DNA of 64,000 nucleotides from Paenibacillus woosongensis (GTDB lineage: Bacteria; Bacillota; Bacilli; Paenibacillales; Paenibacillaceae): contig NZ_WNZW01000008.1 in the NCBI RefSeq assembly GCF_009725165.1, positions 62,001 through 126,000 of the forward strand. The letters run 5' to 3'. The translations under genes and the position numbers were made by a program. The notes under the pieces were generated by a model. The model did not search any database. It saw only the letters and a list, made by a program, of their open reading frames with translations, and was not told the origin of the DNA. Shown here piece by piece: positions 54,104 to 63,474 of the stretch. Every line of letters starts with the position of its first letter. Within the stretch, counting starts at the first letter, position 1.

Positions 54104-54949
54104 TTAGCCCTTTAAGCCCGTGGTCGATATACCTTCCACGAAATATTTCTGAGCGAAGAAGAACAGCAGGATGCATGGCACGATGCTTACAACGGACATC
54201 GCCAGCACCTGGTTCCAGGACACGGCCGACGAAGCGTCCAGCGACAGCCGGAGCCCCAGCGATACGGTAAACTTCTTGACGCTGCTAATGTAGATGATCG
54301 AGTTGAAGAAGTCATTCCACGTCCACATGAACTGGAATATGCCTACCGAGAAAATCGCCGGCTTGCACAGCGGCAGCAGCACCCGGCTCAGCACGGTAAA
54401 CGAGTTGCAGCCGTCGATGGTGGCCGCCTCGTCCAGATCCCGGGGAAGGCCGCGCAAGAACTGAATCATCATATAGACGAAGAAAGCGCCTGTAGCGAAT
54501 GCCGCTGGAATGATAAACGGCAAGTACGTATCGAGCCAGTTCATTTTGTTAAACAAGATATACCGCGGGATCATGATCGAGGCATTTGGAAGCATCAAGG
54601 TCGCAATCATAATCGAGAACAGCATTGTTTTTAGCGGAAACTCGAATCTGGCAAACCCGTAGGCAACGATCACACTGGATATAATCGTAAATATGACCGT
54701 TGGCACAACCAGAATCAAAGTGTTAATGAAGAAATCCTGAAAGCCATACTGCCCCGTTCCCTGCCAGCCCAGAGCGTAGGAATCCCATACATAGGTCGTC
54801 GGCAGCAGCTTGCTGGAGCCGAATATATCGGCGTTTGTCTTGAACGAAGAAGCAAACAGCCAAATGAGCGGGTATACCATAATGAAGCCGAGGACGATCA
54901 GAAAACTATAATTAAGCATGGTGTTTGTCTTGCTGCTGGTTTCTCTCAT
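54104..54949 (-). CDS. Carbohydrate ABC transporter permease (MalG/LplC-type)
   Basis: 281 residues, six TM segments, with the coupling EAA motif LDEAATIDGCNSFTVLSRVLLP and start NTMLNYSFLIVLGFIMVYPL typical of CUT1 permeases. Last gene of a three-gene uptake operon; 3 bases separate it from the other permease. Confidence 0.93.
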   Translation of the reverse strand: MRETSSKTNTMLNYSFLIVLGFIMVYPLIWLFASSFKTNADIFGSSKLLPTTYVWDSYALGWQGTGQYGFQDFFINTLILVVPTVIFTIISSVIVAYGFARFEFPLKTMLFSIMIATLMLPNASIMIPRYILFNKMNWLDTYLPFIIPAAFATGAFFVYMMIQFLRGLPRDLDEAATIDGCNSFTVLSRVLLPLCKPAIFSVGIFQFMWTWNDFFNSIIYISSVKKFTVSLGLRLSLDASSAVSWNQVLAMSVVSIVPCILLFFFAQKYFVEGISTTGLKG

Positions 54950-54952
54950 GAT

Positions 54953-55894
54953 TTATCCTCTCCCGTCCTCGTAATATACCCAGCTATTGGATGTTTTGAA
55001 GATCACGGCGGTAACCGTCATGATAATGATGAACAAAATCCAGGATAAAGCCGAGGCGTACCCCATCTTGAAGAAGCTAAAGGCTTCTTCATAGAGCTTC
55101 AAAGCGTACAGGAAGGTCGATTTCATTGGCCCGCCGTTTGTAATGACGAAGGCTCCGGTAAACTCCTGAAAGGCATTGACCATCTGCATGACCAGGTTGA
55201 ACAATACGATTGGCGTAAGCAGCGGCACCGTGATTTTGAAGAACATACGCGGCTTCGACGCTCCGTCGATCGCTCCCGCCTCGTACAAGTCGCCCGGTAT
55301 TTGTTGAATTCCTGCCAGGAACAGCACCATTGACGAACCGAATTGCCAAACGGTCAGCAGCCCTAGCGTATAAAGAGCTATATCCGGGCTTCCGAGCCAG
55401 TCAACCGGACCGATATGGAGATAGCCCAGCATATTGTTGATGACCCCTTCTTTCATAAAGAGGAAGCGCCACAGTACGGAAATCGCTACGCTCCCGCCCA
55501 GAATCGAGGGTAAATAATAGACCGTTCTGAAGAAATTAATCCCTTTCAGCTTAGCGCTGAGCAGCATCGCAATGAATAGCGCGAAGGCCAATTTAACTGG
55601 CACCGCGAGCAGTACGTAAATTCCCGTAACCTTCAGAGACTGGTAAAAGTCAGGGTCGGCCGTAAAGATCTTTTTATAGTTATCTAAGCCGATAAATTTA
55701 GGCGTGCTGACCATGTTATAATCCGTAAACGAATAGTACAAAGATGACAGAAACGGATAAAACTGAAAGATAAGCAAACCGATAATCCATGGTGCGATGT
55801 ATAACAGTCCGATGTACTGATAGTTTTTCTTGGCTTTTACCTTCTGTCGCGTTTTCTTCTGAGCCTTGGCCAATACCGAATGTGATGCAGACAT
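54953..55894 (-). CDS. Carbohydrate ABC transporter permease (MalF/LplB-type)
   Basis: 313 residues with six TM segments; YIAPWIIGLLIFQFYPFLSS near the N-terminus and the EAA loop LYEAGAIDGASKPRMFFKIT mark a CUT1 permease. Pairs with the downstream permease. The ATPase is not encoded here; CUT1 systems in Bacillales commonly share MsmX-type ATPases encoded elsewhere. Confidence 0.93.
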   Translation of the reverse strand: MSASHSVLAKAQKKTRQKVKAKKNYQYIGLLYIAPWIIGLLIFQFYPFLSSLYYSFTDYNMVSTPKFIGLDNYKKIFTADPDFYQSLKVTGIYVLLAVPVKLAFALFIAMLLSAKLKGINFFRTVYYLPSILGGSVAISVLWRFLFMKEGVINNMLGYLHIGPVDWLGSPDIALYTLGLLTVWQFGSSMVLFLAGIQQIPGDLYEAGAIDGASKPRMFFKITVPLLTPIVLFNLVMQMVNAFQEFTGAFVITNGGPMKSTFLYALKLYEEAFSFFKMGYASALSWILFIIIMTVTAVIFKTSNSWVYYEDGRG

Positions 55895-55937
55895 AGCGGA
55901 CTCTCTCCCTTCCTATCCTTTAAAGCTCTATTTTGTT

Positions 55938-57287
55938 TTATTGTCTGGCTTTGATCTCGTTCAGTTTGGAAGTCAGACTGGCGATGAGCTCGTCTGCGGC
56001 TTGCTCTGGCGTTGCTTTACCATAGCTGACCTTTTGAATGACGTCCTCAAGCACCTTTTGCACCTCAGAGTTGTTCGCGACGCTGTTATCTACGATGCCG
56101 GCATGGCTCAGTCCGAGCTCAACTGCATTCGTGATGGCCGCATCAATTTTGCCTGCTGCGACGGCCGCCTCTTGTGAAGACTTCACCGGCGGAACGGAAC
56201 GCACGTCACCGAGAATTGCGGCAGCCTCCGGATCATTCATGAACCAGTTCAGGAATTTAACGGCCTCATCCTGATGCTTGCTCTTGTTGCTAATAGCGAA
56301 CAGCTGCGAAGGTCTTACCAGTACGCCCGTATCCTTGGCATCCTTGGCGATGACCGGCAGGCCCGTTACGATTTCAACATCCTCAGGCAGCACGTTCTTC
56401 AGCGACAACAGCGTACTGCTCATCGAAGGTGCCAGCGGGATTTCCTGGTTGATCCATTTCGGATTCTGATCAATTTTGCCAAAGAACAGATCGCTTTCCC
56501 CGATCGGCTGGTACACGCCGGCCTCCATCGCTCTATGGAGCCAGTCAAAGCTGGCTACCGCGTCTTCTTTGCTGAAGCCAACCGTATAATCTTCATTGAC
56601 CCATTGGCTGCCTGTACGCTGCTTCAGCATTGTGACGATATCCTGACGCAGAGCCGCATGGTCAGCCAGCAGAAGATATTTGGAGCTGTCTTCGGCATGC
56701 AGCTTCTTCCCTGCTTCATAAATAGTTTCCCAATCCCACTGCGCATCGCTCGGAATACCGAGCTTGTCCGCAAGCGTCTTGTTGATGATCATGCAGTAAG
56801 CATTGACGCCAGTCGGAACCGCCACCAGCTTGTCGCCGTATACCCCGAAATTGCTGAGGAAATTCTGGTCGAAGCCGGAAGCATCAAAATCGGAATGCTC
56901 CTTCAAATCGATAAAGAAGTCACCTTTACTTGTCAGCTCCTGCAGCCACGGAAGGTCAAGCTGTATAATGTCCGCAGACGTTCCGCCCGACAGCTGGGTT
57001 TTGATCTTCTGTTCATAACCGTCGAAGCCCTGGTACTCCGCTTCGATCGTTACGTTTGGCGCAACCTGCTTATACGCCTCGATCGCTGCCAGCGTAGCCG
57101 CATGGCGATCCTCCCCGCCCCACCAGCTAAAGCGCAAGGTGACTTTTCCATCAGCGGAGGCTTGTTTCCCCTCGGAAGTGTTCCCTTGATTTGCGGAGTC
57201 ACCATTTCCCGAGGAGCATCCGCTCAGCATTGACAAGATGAGTGCAACAGCAATAAATAACGCCCCTACTTTATTTCTCTTCATCAT
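55938..57287 (-). CDS. Carbohydrate ABC transporter substrate-binding lipoprotein
   Basis: 449 residues. Lipobox MLSGC (Cys about 24), Ser/Asn linker, then SBP_bac_1 fold starting VTLRFSWWGGEDRHAATLAA; DIIQLDLPWLQELTSKG and QLFAISNKSKHQDEAVKFLNWF are typical. First gene of the operon; ribosome site AAAGGAG. A cre-like site at 57310-57325 and the divergent YesN/YesM pair suggest regulation by CcpA and by a two-component system. Sugar unknown, probably an oligosaccharide. Confidence 0.92.
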   Translation of the reverse strand: MMKRNKVGALFIAVALILSMLSGCSSGNGDSANQGNTSEGKQASADGKVTLRFSWWGGEDRHAATLAAIEAYKQVAPNVTIEAEYQGFDGYEQKIKTQLSGGTSADIIQLDLPWLQELTSKGDFFIDLKEHSDFDASGFDQNFLSNFGVYGDKLVAVPTGVNAYCMIINKTLADKLGIPSDAQWDWETIYEAGKKLHAEDSSKYLLLADHAALRQDIVTMLKQRTGSQWVNEDYTVGFSKEDAVASFDWLHRAMEAGVYQPIGESDLFFGKIDQNPKWINQEIPLAPSMSSTLLSLKNVLPEDVEIVTGLPVIAKDAKDTGVLVRPSQLFAISNKSKHQDEAVKFLNWFMNDPEAAAILGDVRSVPPVKSSQEAAVAAGKIDAAITNAVELGLSHAGIVDNSVANNSEVQKVLEDVIQKVSYGKATPEQAADELIASLTSKLNEIKARQ

Positions 57288-57309
57288 GCATTCTCCTTTT
57301 GAGCAATTG

Positions 57310-57325
57310 ATGTAAGCGCTTTTAA
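57310..57325. promoter_or_regulatory. CcpA cre site upstream of the sugar transporter operon
   Basis: ATGTAAGCGCTTTTAA matches the cre consensus WTGNNARCGNWWWCAW with one mismatch and lies 22 bases before the start of the binding-protein gene. Confidence 0.65.
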
Positions 57326-57536
57326 TTATAGACCTCCCGCCAGGATTTTTTAAGGTAGCTGATCTTAGAAAAAGGTATCATTAAATGCGTTCTTTGCCGG
57401 CAAAGGTATCCTCTTGTTGTGAAATGTATCATTTTTACAGATCATAGACCCCGCTTGTTAAATCGCTTACATCGTAAACCTTCCAATCTGCTATAATGCA
57501 AATGGAAGCGATAACAACATGCGTGTGGGGTGGAAC

Positions 57537-58289
57537 ATGTATAATCTGTTGATTGTTGATGATGAGGCCGAGACGCGTGAAGCCTTGTCGAGCTATTTTC
57601 CATGGGGTGAGGTTGGATTCGAGGTCGTCGGCCAAGTCAATAACGGACAAGAAGCGCTGCAGTTCATCTCGGAGAATGATCACGTCGAGGTGGTCCTTAC
57701 CGATATCAAAATGCCAGTCATGTCTGGCGTCGAATTGGCGGAGCAGCTGTACATCAACCATCGGCACATCAAGACTGTCTTTATCAGCGGTTACCGGGAC
57801 TTTGAGTACGCTCAAAAGGCGCTGCACTACCGTGTGAAAAACTATGTGCTCAAGCCCGCCAAATACAATGTGCTTATGGAGGTATTCCTCGAAATCAAGG
57901 CGGAGCTTGAAGCTGAACAAGCAAGGCTGGAGACGCAGCCGGCCGAGGAGCAGCCTAGAAACGACGAAAGCCTGATCATTCATAAAATAAAATCCTATGT
58001 CAAAGAAAACTATAAGGACGCTTCCCTGGAAGAGGTAGCGCGGCTTGTCCATATGAACGCCAACTATCTCAGCTTCTTTTTCAAGCAAAAGACGGGACAG
58101 AACTTCTCTGATTATTTGATAAGAACCAAAATGGAGGTCGCGGTTCATTTACTGCAGGACGTCAGCTACAAGACGTATGAAATTAGCGAAATGGTCGGCT
58201 ACAGCAATGCCAAAAATTTTACACGCACCTTCAAAAGCTATTATGGCAAAACGCCAAGCGAGTATAGGAATGGCCCGGTCGCACCATGA
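57537..58289 (+). CDS. YesN-type response regulator with AraC DNA-binding domain
   Basis: About 250 residues. Receiver domain (1-120) with LLIVDDEAETREAL, phospho-acceptor Asp in VVLTDIKMPVMSG and Lys in NYVLKPAKYNVL; AraC-type double HTH (146-245) with ASLEEVARLVHMNANYLSFF and YKTYEISEMVGYSNAKNFTR. Unlike most YesN proteins (350-530 residues) it has almost no central region. The ATG at 57537 is preferred over 57519 because GGGGTGG lies just upstream. Overlaps the kinase gene (ATGA). Probably activates the divergent sugar transporter operon. Confidence 0.92.
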   Translation: MYNLLIVDDEAETREALSSYFPWGEVGFEVVGQVNNGQEALQFISENDHVEVVLTDIKMPVMSGVELAEQLYINHRHIKTVFISGYRDFEYAQKALHYRVKNYVLKPAKYNVLMEVFLEIKAELEAEQARLETQPAEEQPRNDESLIIHKIKSYVKENYKDASLEEVARLVHMNANYLSFFFKQKTGQNFSDYLIRTKMEVAVHLLQDVSYKTYEISEMVGYSNAKNFTRTFKSYYGKTPSEYRNGPVAP

Positions 58290-60046
58290 GGGAGAAGTAT
58301 TTCATCAAGCATCTGGCAACCTTTCTCATACCGCTGCTTGTTCCGATCGTCATTTTCGGCGCCTTGTCGACGGTGACGTCGCAGCATGACATCAAGGCCG
58401 ATATTAATCAGAACAGCAGCTTTCTGCTGCAGCAGTCGCAGACCCAGCTGGAGATGATTCTAAATGAGCTGGATACGCTGTATTTGGCGCTCTATGACAA
58501 TAAAGAAATTTTTAACGAGTTGTCCGCTGTGCTGGTCAATCCGTACTATACCTACGAGAGTTCAACGTCCAACCGGATCATTTCCAGCTTCTTGAATGCT
58601 TTTACCAGCTCCAAGCCTTATATTCAATCCTTCTATCTATATGTCGATAATCCGAACCAGCGTTTCCTCTCCTCCGTCGACGGCCTGGTGACGCTGGATC
58701 ATTATTACGATACGGCCTGGTATGAGCAGTTCATGGCCTACAGTGGACCGCCTACAAAGTGGACTGTGCGGAGGAATATCCGCTTCTATGATTTCGAGAC
58801 GAATCCTACGGCAATCGTGACGTTCTATAACGTACTGGTGCCGCAGAAGATCGGGATTATTCTCAACATCCGCCCGAAATACATCGAGAGCATTCTCGAT
58901 GACATTACAACTTATGAGGGGCAGCAGCTGCTTGTGCTCGATGAAGAGAACAACGTAATCTTCTCCAACCACCACGGGGACTTGTTTCAGGATAAGGACA
59001 TCGAGTGGATCGCAGGGCAATCCTCGGCGTTCTTCGATATGAAGACCTCGCAGGGGCTGGTCAATATCACCAAAGTCGAGTCGGAGCGCTACAAGTGGAA
59101 ATATGTATCGGCAATTCCCCATTCCGAGCTGTACAAGACCCCGACGCGCATTTTCAAATACACGGTGCTCTTTGTGGCGATAGCGGTGGTGTGCGGACTA
59201 ATCCTTACATATTACGTCGTTAGCCGCAATTACAAGCAGCTGAGAATGATCCGGATGCTGATCAAATCGGCTGAGGACCGCCATGTGCCCTTGAAGCCGC
59301 CGGGGAAAGTCAGGGACGAGTACTCCTATATTCTGCACAATATGATTACGCATTTTATTGAGCACCGGTATATCCGAACCCAGCTTCTGGAGAAAAAATA
59401 CCGGCTGCAGTTCATGGAGCTGCTCGCCCTGCAGTCGCAAATCAACCCGCATTTCCTTTATAACACCCTGCACTCCGTGTATTGGGAATCGGTCGCCTTG
59501 ACGGGCAAACCTAACAAAGCAAGCGAAATGATCGAGGATCTATCCGATATCCTCTCCTACTCCTTCAGCGAACCGACAAAATCAGTCACCTGGAAGGAGG
59601 AAATCGCCAATGCCGTCAGCTATGTCAATATTCAGAAGAAGCGATATAAAGATAAGTTCGACGTCATCTTTGAGTATGAGGAGGAGATTACACAGCTGTT
59701 TACGATGAAGCTGCTCCTGCAGCCGCTTCTTGAGAACAGCATCTACCATGGCATTAAAGAGAAGGATGGTCCCGGATTGATCAAGGTGAAGCTTGTCCGT
59801 CAGGAAGAGCGGCTGCGCATCACTGTTATCGACAACGGCATTGGCATCGAACCTGAAGCGCTGGCAGAAATCCGGAGCCGGCTCGATTCGGACGAGGAGC
59901 GGACGAAGCATGTTGGCATGTTTAATACGAACAAGAGACTGAAGCTGATGTACAACCATATGTACAGCTTCCGGATTCGCAGCAAACCGGGCCTCGGCAC
60001 CATGGTTGAGATGATTCTCCCTGTACAGGAAGTGCGGCATGACTGA
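58286..60046 (+). CDS. YesM-type sensor histidine kinase
   Basis: 586 residues. TM1 (about 10-30), a large extracellular sensor domain (31-288), TM2 (VLFVAIAVVCGLILTYYVV), HAMP-like linker, then the His_kinase (LytS/YesM) motif LLALQSQINPHFLYNTLHS with the phospho-His, and a HATPase_c domain (MKLLLQPLLENSIYHGI, VIDNGIGIEP, GLGTMVEMILP). Probably senses an extracellular sugar or the binding protein, and phosphorylates the cognate regulator upstream. Its stop codon lies inside the terminator hairpin. Confidence 0.93.
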   Translation: MREKYFIKHLATFLIPLLVPIVIFGALSTVTSQHDIKADINQNSSFLLQQSQTQLEMILNELDTLYLALYDNKEIFNELSAVLVNPYYTYESSTSNRIISSFLNAFTSSKPYIQSFYLYVDNPNQRFLSSVDGLVTLDHYYDTAWYEQFMAYSGPPTKWTVRRNIRFYDFETNPTAIVTFYNVLVPQKIGIILNIRPKYIESILDDITTYEGQQLLVLDEENNVIFSNHHGDLFQDKDIEWIAGQSSAFFDMKTSQGLVNITKVESERYKWKYVSAIPHSELYKTPTRIFKYTVLFVAIAVVCGLILTYYVVSRNYKQLRMIRMLIKSAEDRHVPLKPPGKVRDEYSYILHNMITHFIEHRYIRTQLLEKKYRLQFMELLALQSQINPHFLYNTLHSVYWESVALTGKPNKASEMIEDLSDILSYSFSEPTKSVTWKEEIANAVSYVNIQKKRYKDKFDVIFEYEEEITQLFTMKLLLQPLLENSIYHGIKEKDGPGLIKVKLVRQEERLRITVIDNGIGIEPEALAEIRSRLDSDEERTKHVGMFNTNKRLKLMYNHMYSFRIRSKPGLGTMVEMILPVQEVRHD

Positions 60047-60066
60047 TCATGCCGCACTTTAAATTT
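60031..60066 (+). terminator. Intrinsic terminator of the two-component operon, overlapping the kinase stop
   Basis: AGTGCGGCATGA and TCATGCCGCACT form a perfect 12-bp stem with a CTGA loop containing the stop codon, followed by TTAAATTT. Confidence 0.8.
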
Positions 60067-60143
60067 ATCCGGGGCTTCGCTTTATTTTGACTTTATTGGC
60101 ACACTGTTTACGCATATTGAGGCGTAAGTTCGTTCCCAAGGCC

Positions 60144-60968
60144 TTACACTTTGTTCTGCTTGCGGTACTGCAGCGGGGAACGCTTGGCAATCTGCTTGAA
60201 CACCCTGCCGAAATGAGCGATGCTATCAAAGCCGGTCTGCTCGGCGATAGCTGTTATTTTGTCCTCCGTCTCCTTCAGCAGCGTCTGGGCTTCGCGGATT
60301 CGCACGTAGTTCAAATATTCGATCACCGTGAACCCTGTCGTTTGCTTGAAAATACGGCATAAATACGTCTCGCTAATGTAGAAATGCTCGGCGATGCCTT
60401 CCAGGGTCAGCCTCTCGGTGTAATGAGCATTCAAATATTCGAGAATGCGGTAGACCCTGCGCTGCTTCTCGCTAGACTCCGGAAGAACGGGCTCTGTAGC
60501 CTCCTCCCGCATGCGGCCGATCAGAATAAGCAGCTGAAGCAGCAGCGCCTGCAAATACGGCGTATAACCCGCGGCAGCTTCCCTTTGCTCTCGCAGCATA
60601 TCCTGGAGAATATCGACGATTCGCCCTTGTTCGTGCACGTCCGGCCGCAGCAGGAAGCTCTCTCCCTGAAACAGCGGCAGATCGCCGACGCCTAACCCCA
60701 GCAGCGGCTCCAGGAATGAGTCCTCAAAGTTGATCAAAATCCGCTCATGAGTGGAGCGGCCTTTGCTCGTTGTCCGGTGCAGCTGGTTCTTGTTAATGAA
60801 CAGCAGATCGCCGACCTGCAGGGCATATATCCGGTCGTTGACATAGTAATATCGCTCCCCGGCCAGCAAATAATAGATTTCGTAGCTTTCATGAAAATGG
60901 TCGGAATCCATATTGAATGTTCCCGTCCGCTTGATCTGCTCGACATCAAAAAAAGGTACGATATTCAT
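60144..60968 (-). CDS. AraC-family regulator with cupin sensor domain
   Basis: 274 residues. N-terminal cupin (FHESYEIYYLLAGERYYYVN, LQVGDLLFINKNQLHRTTSK) and C-terminal AraC double HTH (RLTLEGIAEHFYISETYLCR, TAIAEQTGFDSIAHFGRVFK). Divergent from the oxidoreductase at 61099 and probably its activator; ligand likely a sugar. Confidence 0.92.
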   Translation of the reverse strand: MNIVPFFDVEQIKRTGTFNMDSDHFHESYEIYYLLAGERYYYVNDRIYALQVGDLLFINKNQLHRTTSKGRSTHERILINFEDSFLEPLLGLGVGDLPLFQGESFLLRPDVHEQGRIVDILQDMLREQREAAAGYTPYLQALLLQLLILIGRMREEATEPVLPESSEKQRRVYRILEYLNAHYTERLTLEGIAEHFYISETYLCRIFKQTTGFTVIEYLNYVRIREAQTLLKETEDKITAIAEQTGFDSIAHFGRVFKQIAKRSPLQYRKQNKV

Positions 60969-61098
60969 AGAACATCCCTCGCCGCAATTTTAGGATAATA
61001 TATGCATACTTTTTAGTGAAATGACTAAGAAAAGCTTAGATTTTTGCATTTCATATACTATAAGATAGATTCAAACCAATGTAAATGGAGTGATCACC

Positions 61099-62385
61099 TT
61101 GTCCAAGAAGAAATATGTCATCGTAGGTGTCGGAGGCCGGGCTGAATTTTTCTATAGTGAGCTGATTACTACGTATAAGGAAACCTCGGAGCTGGTAGCC
61201 ATTTGCGACGTCAACCAGACGAGAATGAACTACACGAACAAGCTGTTGAAGGACAAATACAACTATCATGAAGTACCAACATACAAAGCGGAAGACTTTG
61301 ACCGGATGATTGAGGAAACGAAGCCGGATTACGTACTGGTATGCACGATCGACCGCACGCACCATAAATATATCGTTCGGGCCATGGAACTGGGCTGTGA
61401 CGTCATTTCCGAGAAGCCGATGACCGTGGACGAGGAGAAATGCCAGGAAATCTTCGACGCCATCGAACGGACGGGCCGTGATCTGCGCGTGACGTTTAAC
61501 TACCGCTATGCTCCTCATAACACGAAAATCCGCGAAGTCATTATGGACGGAGCGCTGGGCGAAATTCTCTCCGTCAATTTCGAATGGCTGCTGAACACCC
61601 AGCACGGAGCCGACTATTTCCGCAGATGGCATCGCGACAAACGCAACAGCGGCGGACTGCTCGTGCATAAATCTACACATCATTTCGACCTGATGAATTT
61701 CTGGCTGGATTCCAAGCCGGATACCGTATTCGCCATGGGTGACCTGCGCTTCTACGGCAAGGAAAATGCCGAGAAACGCGGAGTTACCGAGTTCTATCAG
61801 CGCGCCTATGGCAGTAAAGCGGCTGAGAACGATCCTTTTGCCCTGCACCTCGACCGTAATGAGCACTTAAAGAGCCTGTACCTCGATGCCGAGCATGAGG
61901 ACGGGTATCAGCGCGACCAAAGCGTGTTCGGAGATAACATCAGCATCGAAGATACGATGAGCGTCATGGTGAAATACAAAAATAAAACCGTCATGAACTA
62001 TTCCCTGAACGCCTACTTGCCGTGGGAAGGCTTCATTATTGTGTTCAACGGCACGAAAGGGCGCATGGAGGTACGGGTTACCGAGCAATCCTACGTCAAT
62101 TCCGGCGGCAAGAAAGAAAACGAAGGCGCGCTGGAGGGCATGGACATCACGATCTATCCTCACTTTGCCGAGCCTTACAAAGTCCAGGTCGAGCAGGCCT
62201 CCGGCGGCCACGGTGGCGGCGATCCGGTCATGCTGCGCGACATCTTCGACAAAAAGCAGGAGGACCGCTTCAACCGCGCTGCCTCCCATATCGACGGCGC
62301 CATGTCCATCATGACGGGCATTGCCGCCAACCGCTCGATCCGTACCGGTCAACCGGTGAAGGTCGACGATTTGTTCAAAATATAG
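61099..62385 (+). CDS. Gfo/Idh/MocA oxidoreductase (long form)
   Basis: About 428 residues. Rossmann fold YVIVGVGGRAEFFYSELI, LVCTIDRTHHKYIVRAME, then the catalytic EKPMTVDEEKC and the C-terminal NSGGLLVHKSTHHFDLMNFW with conserved Asp/His. The form of about 430 residues with an extended C-terminus is common in Paenibacillus carbohydrate loci. A TTG at 61099 sits 8 bases after GGAG, preferred to the GTG at 61090 which overlaps the GGAG. Divergent from the AraC gene. Substrate unknown; a terminator follows. Confidence 0.87.
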   Translation: MSKKKYVIVGVGGRAEFFYSELITTYKETSELVAICDVNQTRMNYTNKLLKDKYNYHEVPTYKAEDFDRMIEETKPDYVLVCTIDRTHHKYIVRAMELGCDVISEKPMTVDEEKCQEIFDAIERTGRDLRVTFNYRYAPHNTKIREVIMDGALGEILSVNFEWLLNTQHGADYFRRWHRDKRNSGGLLVHKSTHHFDLMNFWLDSKPDTVFAMGDLRFYGKENAEKRGVTEFYQRAYGSKAAENDPFALHLDRNEHLKSLYLDAEHEDGYQRDQSVFGDNISIEDTMSVMVKYKNKTVMNYSLNAYLPWEGFIIVFNGTKGRMEVRVTEQSYVNSGGKKENEGALEGMDITIYPHFAEPYKVQVEQASGGHGGGDPVMLRDIFDKKQEDRFNRAASHIDGAMSIMTGIAANRSIRTGQPVKVDDLFKI

Positions 62386-62392
62386 GCAGACA

Positions 62393-62440
62393 AAAGAGCC
62401 TTCGCTGCAGAACATTGCGGCGAAGGCTCTTTGTATTTTT
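62393..62440 (+). terminator. Intrinsic terminator after the oxidoreductase
   Basis: AAAGAGCCTTCGC and GCGAAGGCTCTTT form a perfect 13-bp stem, followed by GTATTTTTT. Confidence 0.88.
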
Positions 62441-62515
62441 TAGGCGTCCAGATTATTCAATAAATTAAAATACAACTACTGGATGGTGATTGTTCCTAGA
62501 CGGTCAGGTTAAGGT

Positions 62516-62705
62516 AACTAGATGTAATTCATACAGTTAGCTCATCGGCCTTGGCGTGTCAGAAGGGACTATCTGCAAAACCTGCATCTAGTTTCAAGCT
62601 TTTTCGACGAATGAGCTCAATTCAGGCAAACTAACTGCATGTTTTACATTTAACGCAGGTGCTTTTTCACAGAAGTTCCTAACTAGCTGTATAAAATACA
62701 TTTAC
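62516..62705 (+). repeat. About 190-bp multi-unit repeat element, copy 2
   Basis: Same order of one reversed and three forward 23-28 base units as copy 1 at 39229-39418 (unit 1 at 62516-62540, unit 4 at 62680-62704). Last unit is identical to copy 1 over TAACTAGCTGTATAAAATAC; the centre is more diverged. Confidence 0.85.
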
Positions 62706-62722
62706 CTAGTAAAACCGAGGGG

Positions 62723-62815
62723 ATGGCTATGTGCATCAGTGTAGCTATGTGCAGGAGCGTGGCTATGCGCCGGGGTCTGGTAATGTGCAGAAGTGTGGCT
62801 ATATACCAGGTGTAG
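62723..62815 (+). repeat. Short degenerate tandem repeat
   Basis: About four to five variants of GTGGCTATGTGCAGNAG with a 17-20 base period between the 190-bp element and the IS256-family element. The antisense frames over it have no support. Confidence 0.55.
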
Positions 62816-62899
62816 CTGGTTCCTTTTGAGTCTGTAAAATAGTTTGTGTAAACTCCTAAGCCCATTAAAGTGGAAGTAACAGAAAGATAGGGAGAACAC

Positions 62900-63070
62900 G
62901 TGGGACTTTGGTCAAAAGAACAACTTCGGGCTTTCATTAAGGAAAATCAGCTGGTTACTGCCCGTGAGGTTGTGGGTGGAAGTGATCGAAATCCTGATGG
63001 TCGTGAGCTGCAAATTCTAACGGTTGTGAGTGACGTTATTTCGGCAAAAGTGGGGTTTAACAAAATGTAA
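62900..63070 (+). pseudogene. IS256-family transposase, 5' fragment
   Basis: A GTG at 62900 opens 56 codons beginning GLWSKEQLRAFIKENQLVTA, which is the conserved N-terminus of IS256-family (MULE-related) transposases of Bacillales. After LVTAREV the family sequence (normally QDAQNALKDLF...) is lost; the rest of the frame (about residues 26-56) is novel sequence that ends TAA within the second unit of the repeat cluster. Confidence 0.75.
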
Positions 63071-63200
63071 CGGTTGCCATCGAGCCTATTTACGTTTTTT
63101 CGTAGGCAGTGGGGCTATTTCGTCCAAATAAGTGCTAATTCAACCGTTAGAAAAGAACCCCTCCTCTTTTAGGGACGATTAAGCGCGATGACAACCGTTA
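63018..63200. repeat. Four-unit 23-bp repeat cluster (forward, forward, reverse, reverse) inside the IS remnant
   Basis: Units at 63018-63040 and 63068-63090 (plus), 63127-63149 and 63178-63200 (minus). Each begins TAACGGTTG in its own direction and ends TATT (TAAT in the last). Starts are 50 and 51 bases apart within the pairs, the same layout as the cluster at 26131-26312. Confidence 0.82.
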
Positions 63201-63369
63201 GCGTAGCCTCTTCAGCCTCTTCCAAACAGGTCGCTCGTACGAGGCTAACACGCTGGTCACTAAGTGTTCCATAACATCTATATTCGGAGTGGCCGTGCGA
63301 TGGTAGGATGTTCCCCGGACCGAAGGGCAGATCATCGGTCGTATTACTGACTGCTTGAATACTAGTTTC

Positions 63370-63474
63370 TCATCGTATGACAATTACTAGGTCGAGTCCA
63401 AAACTGGGGACAGATGCGCTGGGCTGGAGTTCTCCGTCTTTTTCCCGGAACGCATCGGTAACCATTTACGTTAA
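63370..63474 (+). pseudogene. IS256-family transposase, degenerate 3' fragment
   Basis: Frames here read SSYDNY-stop-VESK, then NWGQM, then, after a frame change, FSVFFPERIGNHLR and TAA at about 63472. This is the expected end of IS256-family transposases (RYDNW..NWGQ..FPERI) with a nonsense codon (TGG to TAG) and a frameshift. It lies just inside the right terminal repeat. Confidence 0.6.

Noticed and set aside
62683..62937. Antisense ORFs with repeated HSHAPAH / IATLLHIA motifs
   Set aside because: They are read-outs of the short tandem repeat at 62723-62815 and extend into the IS end.
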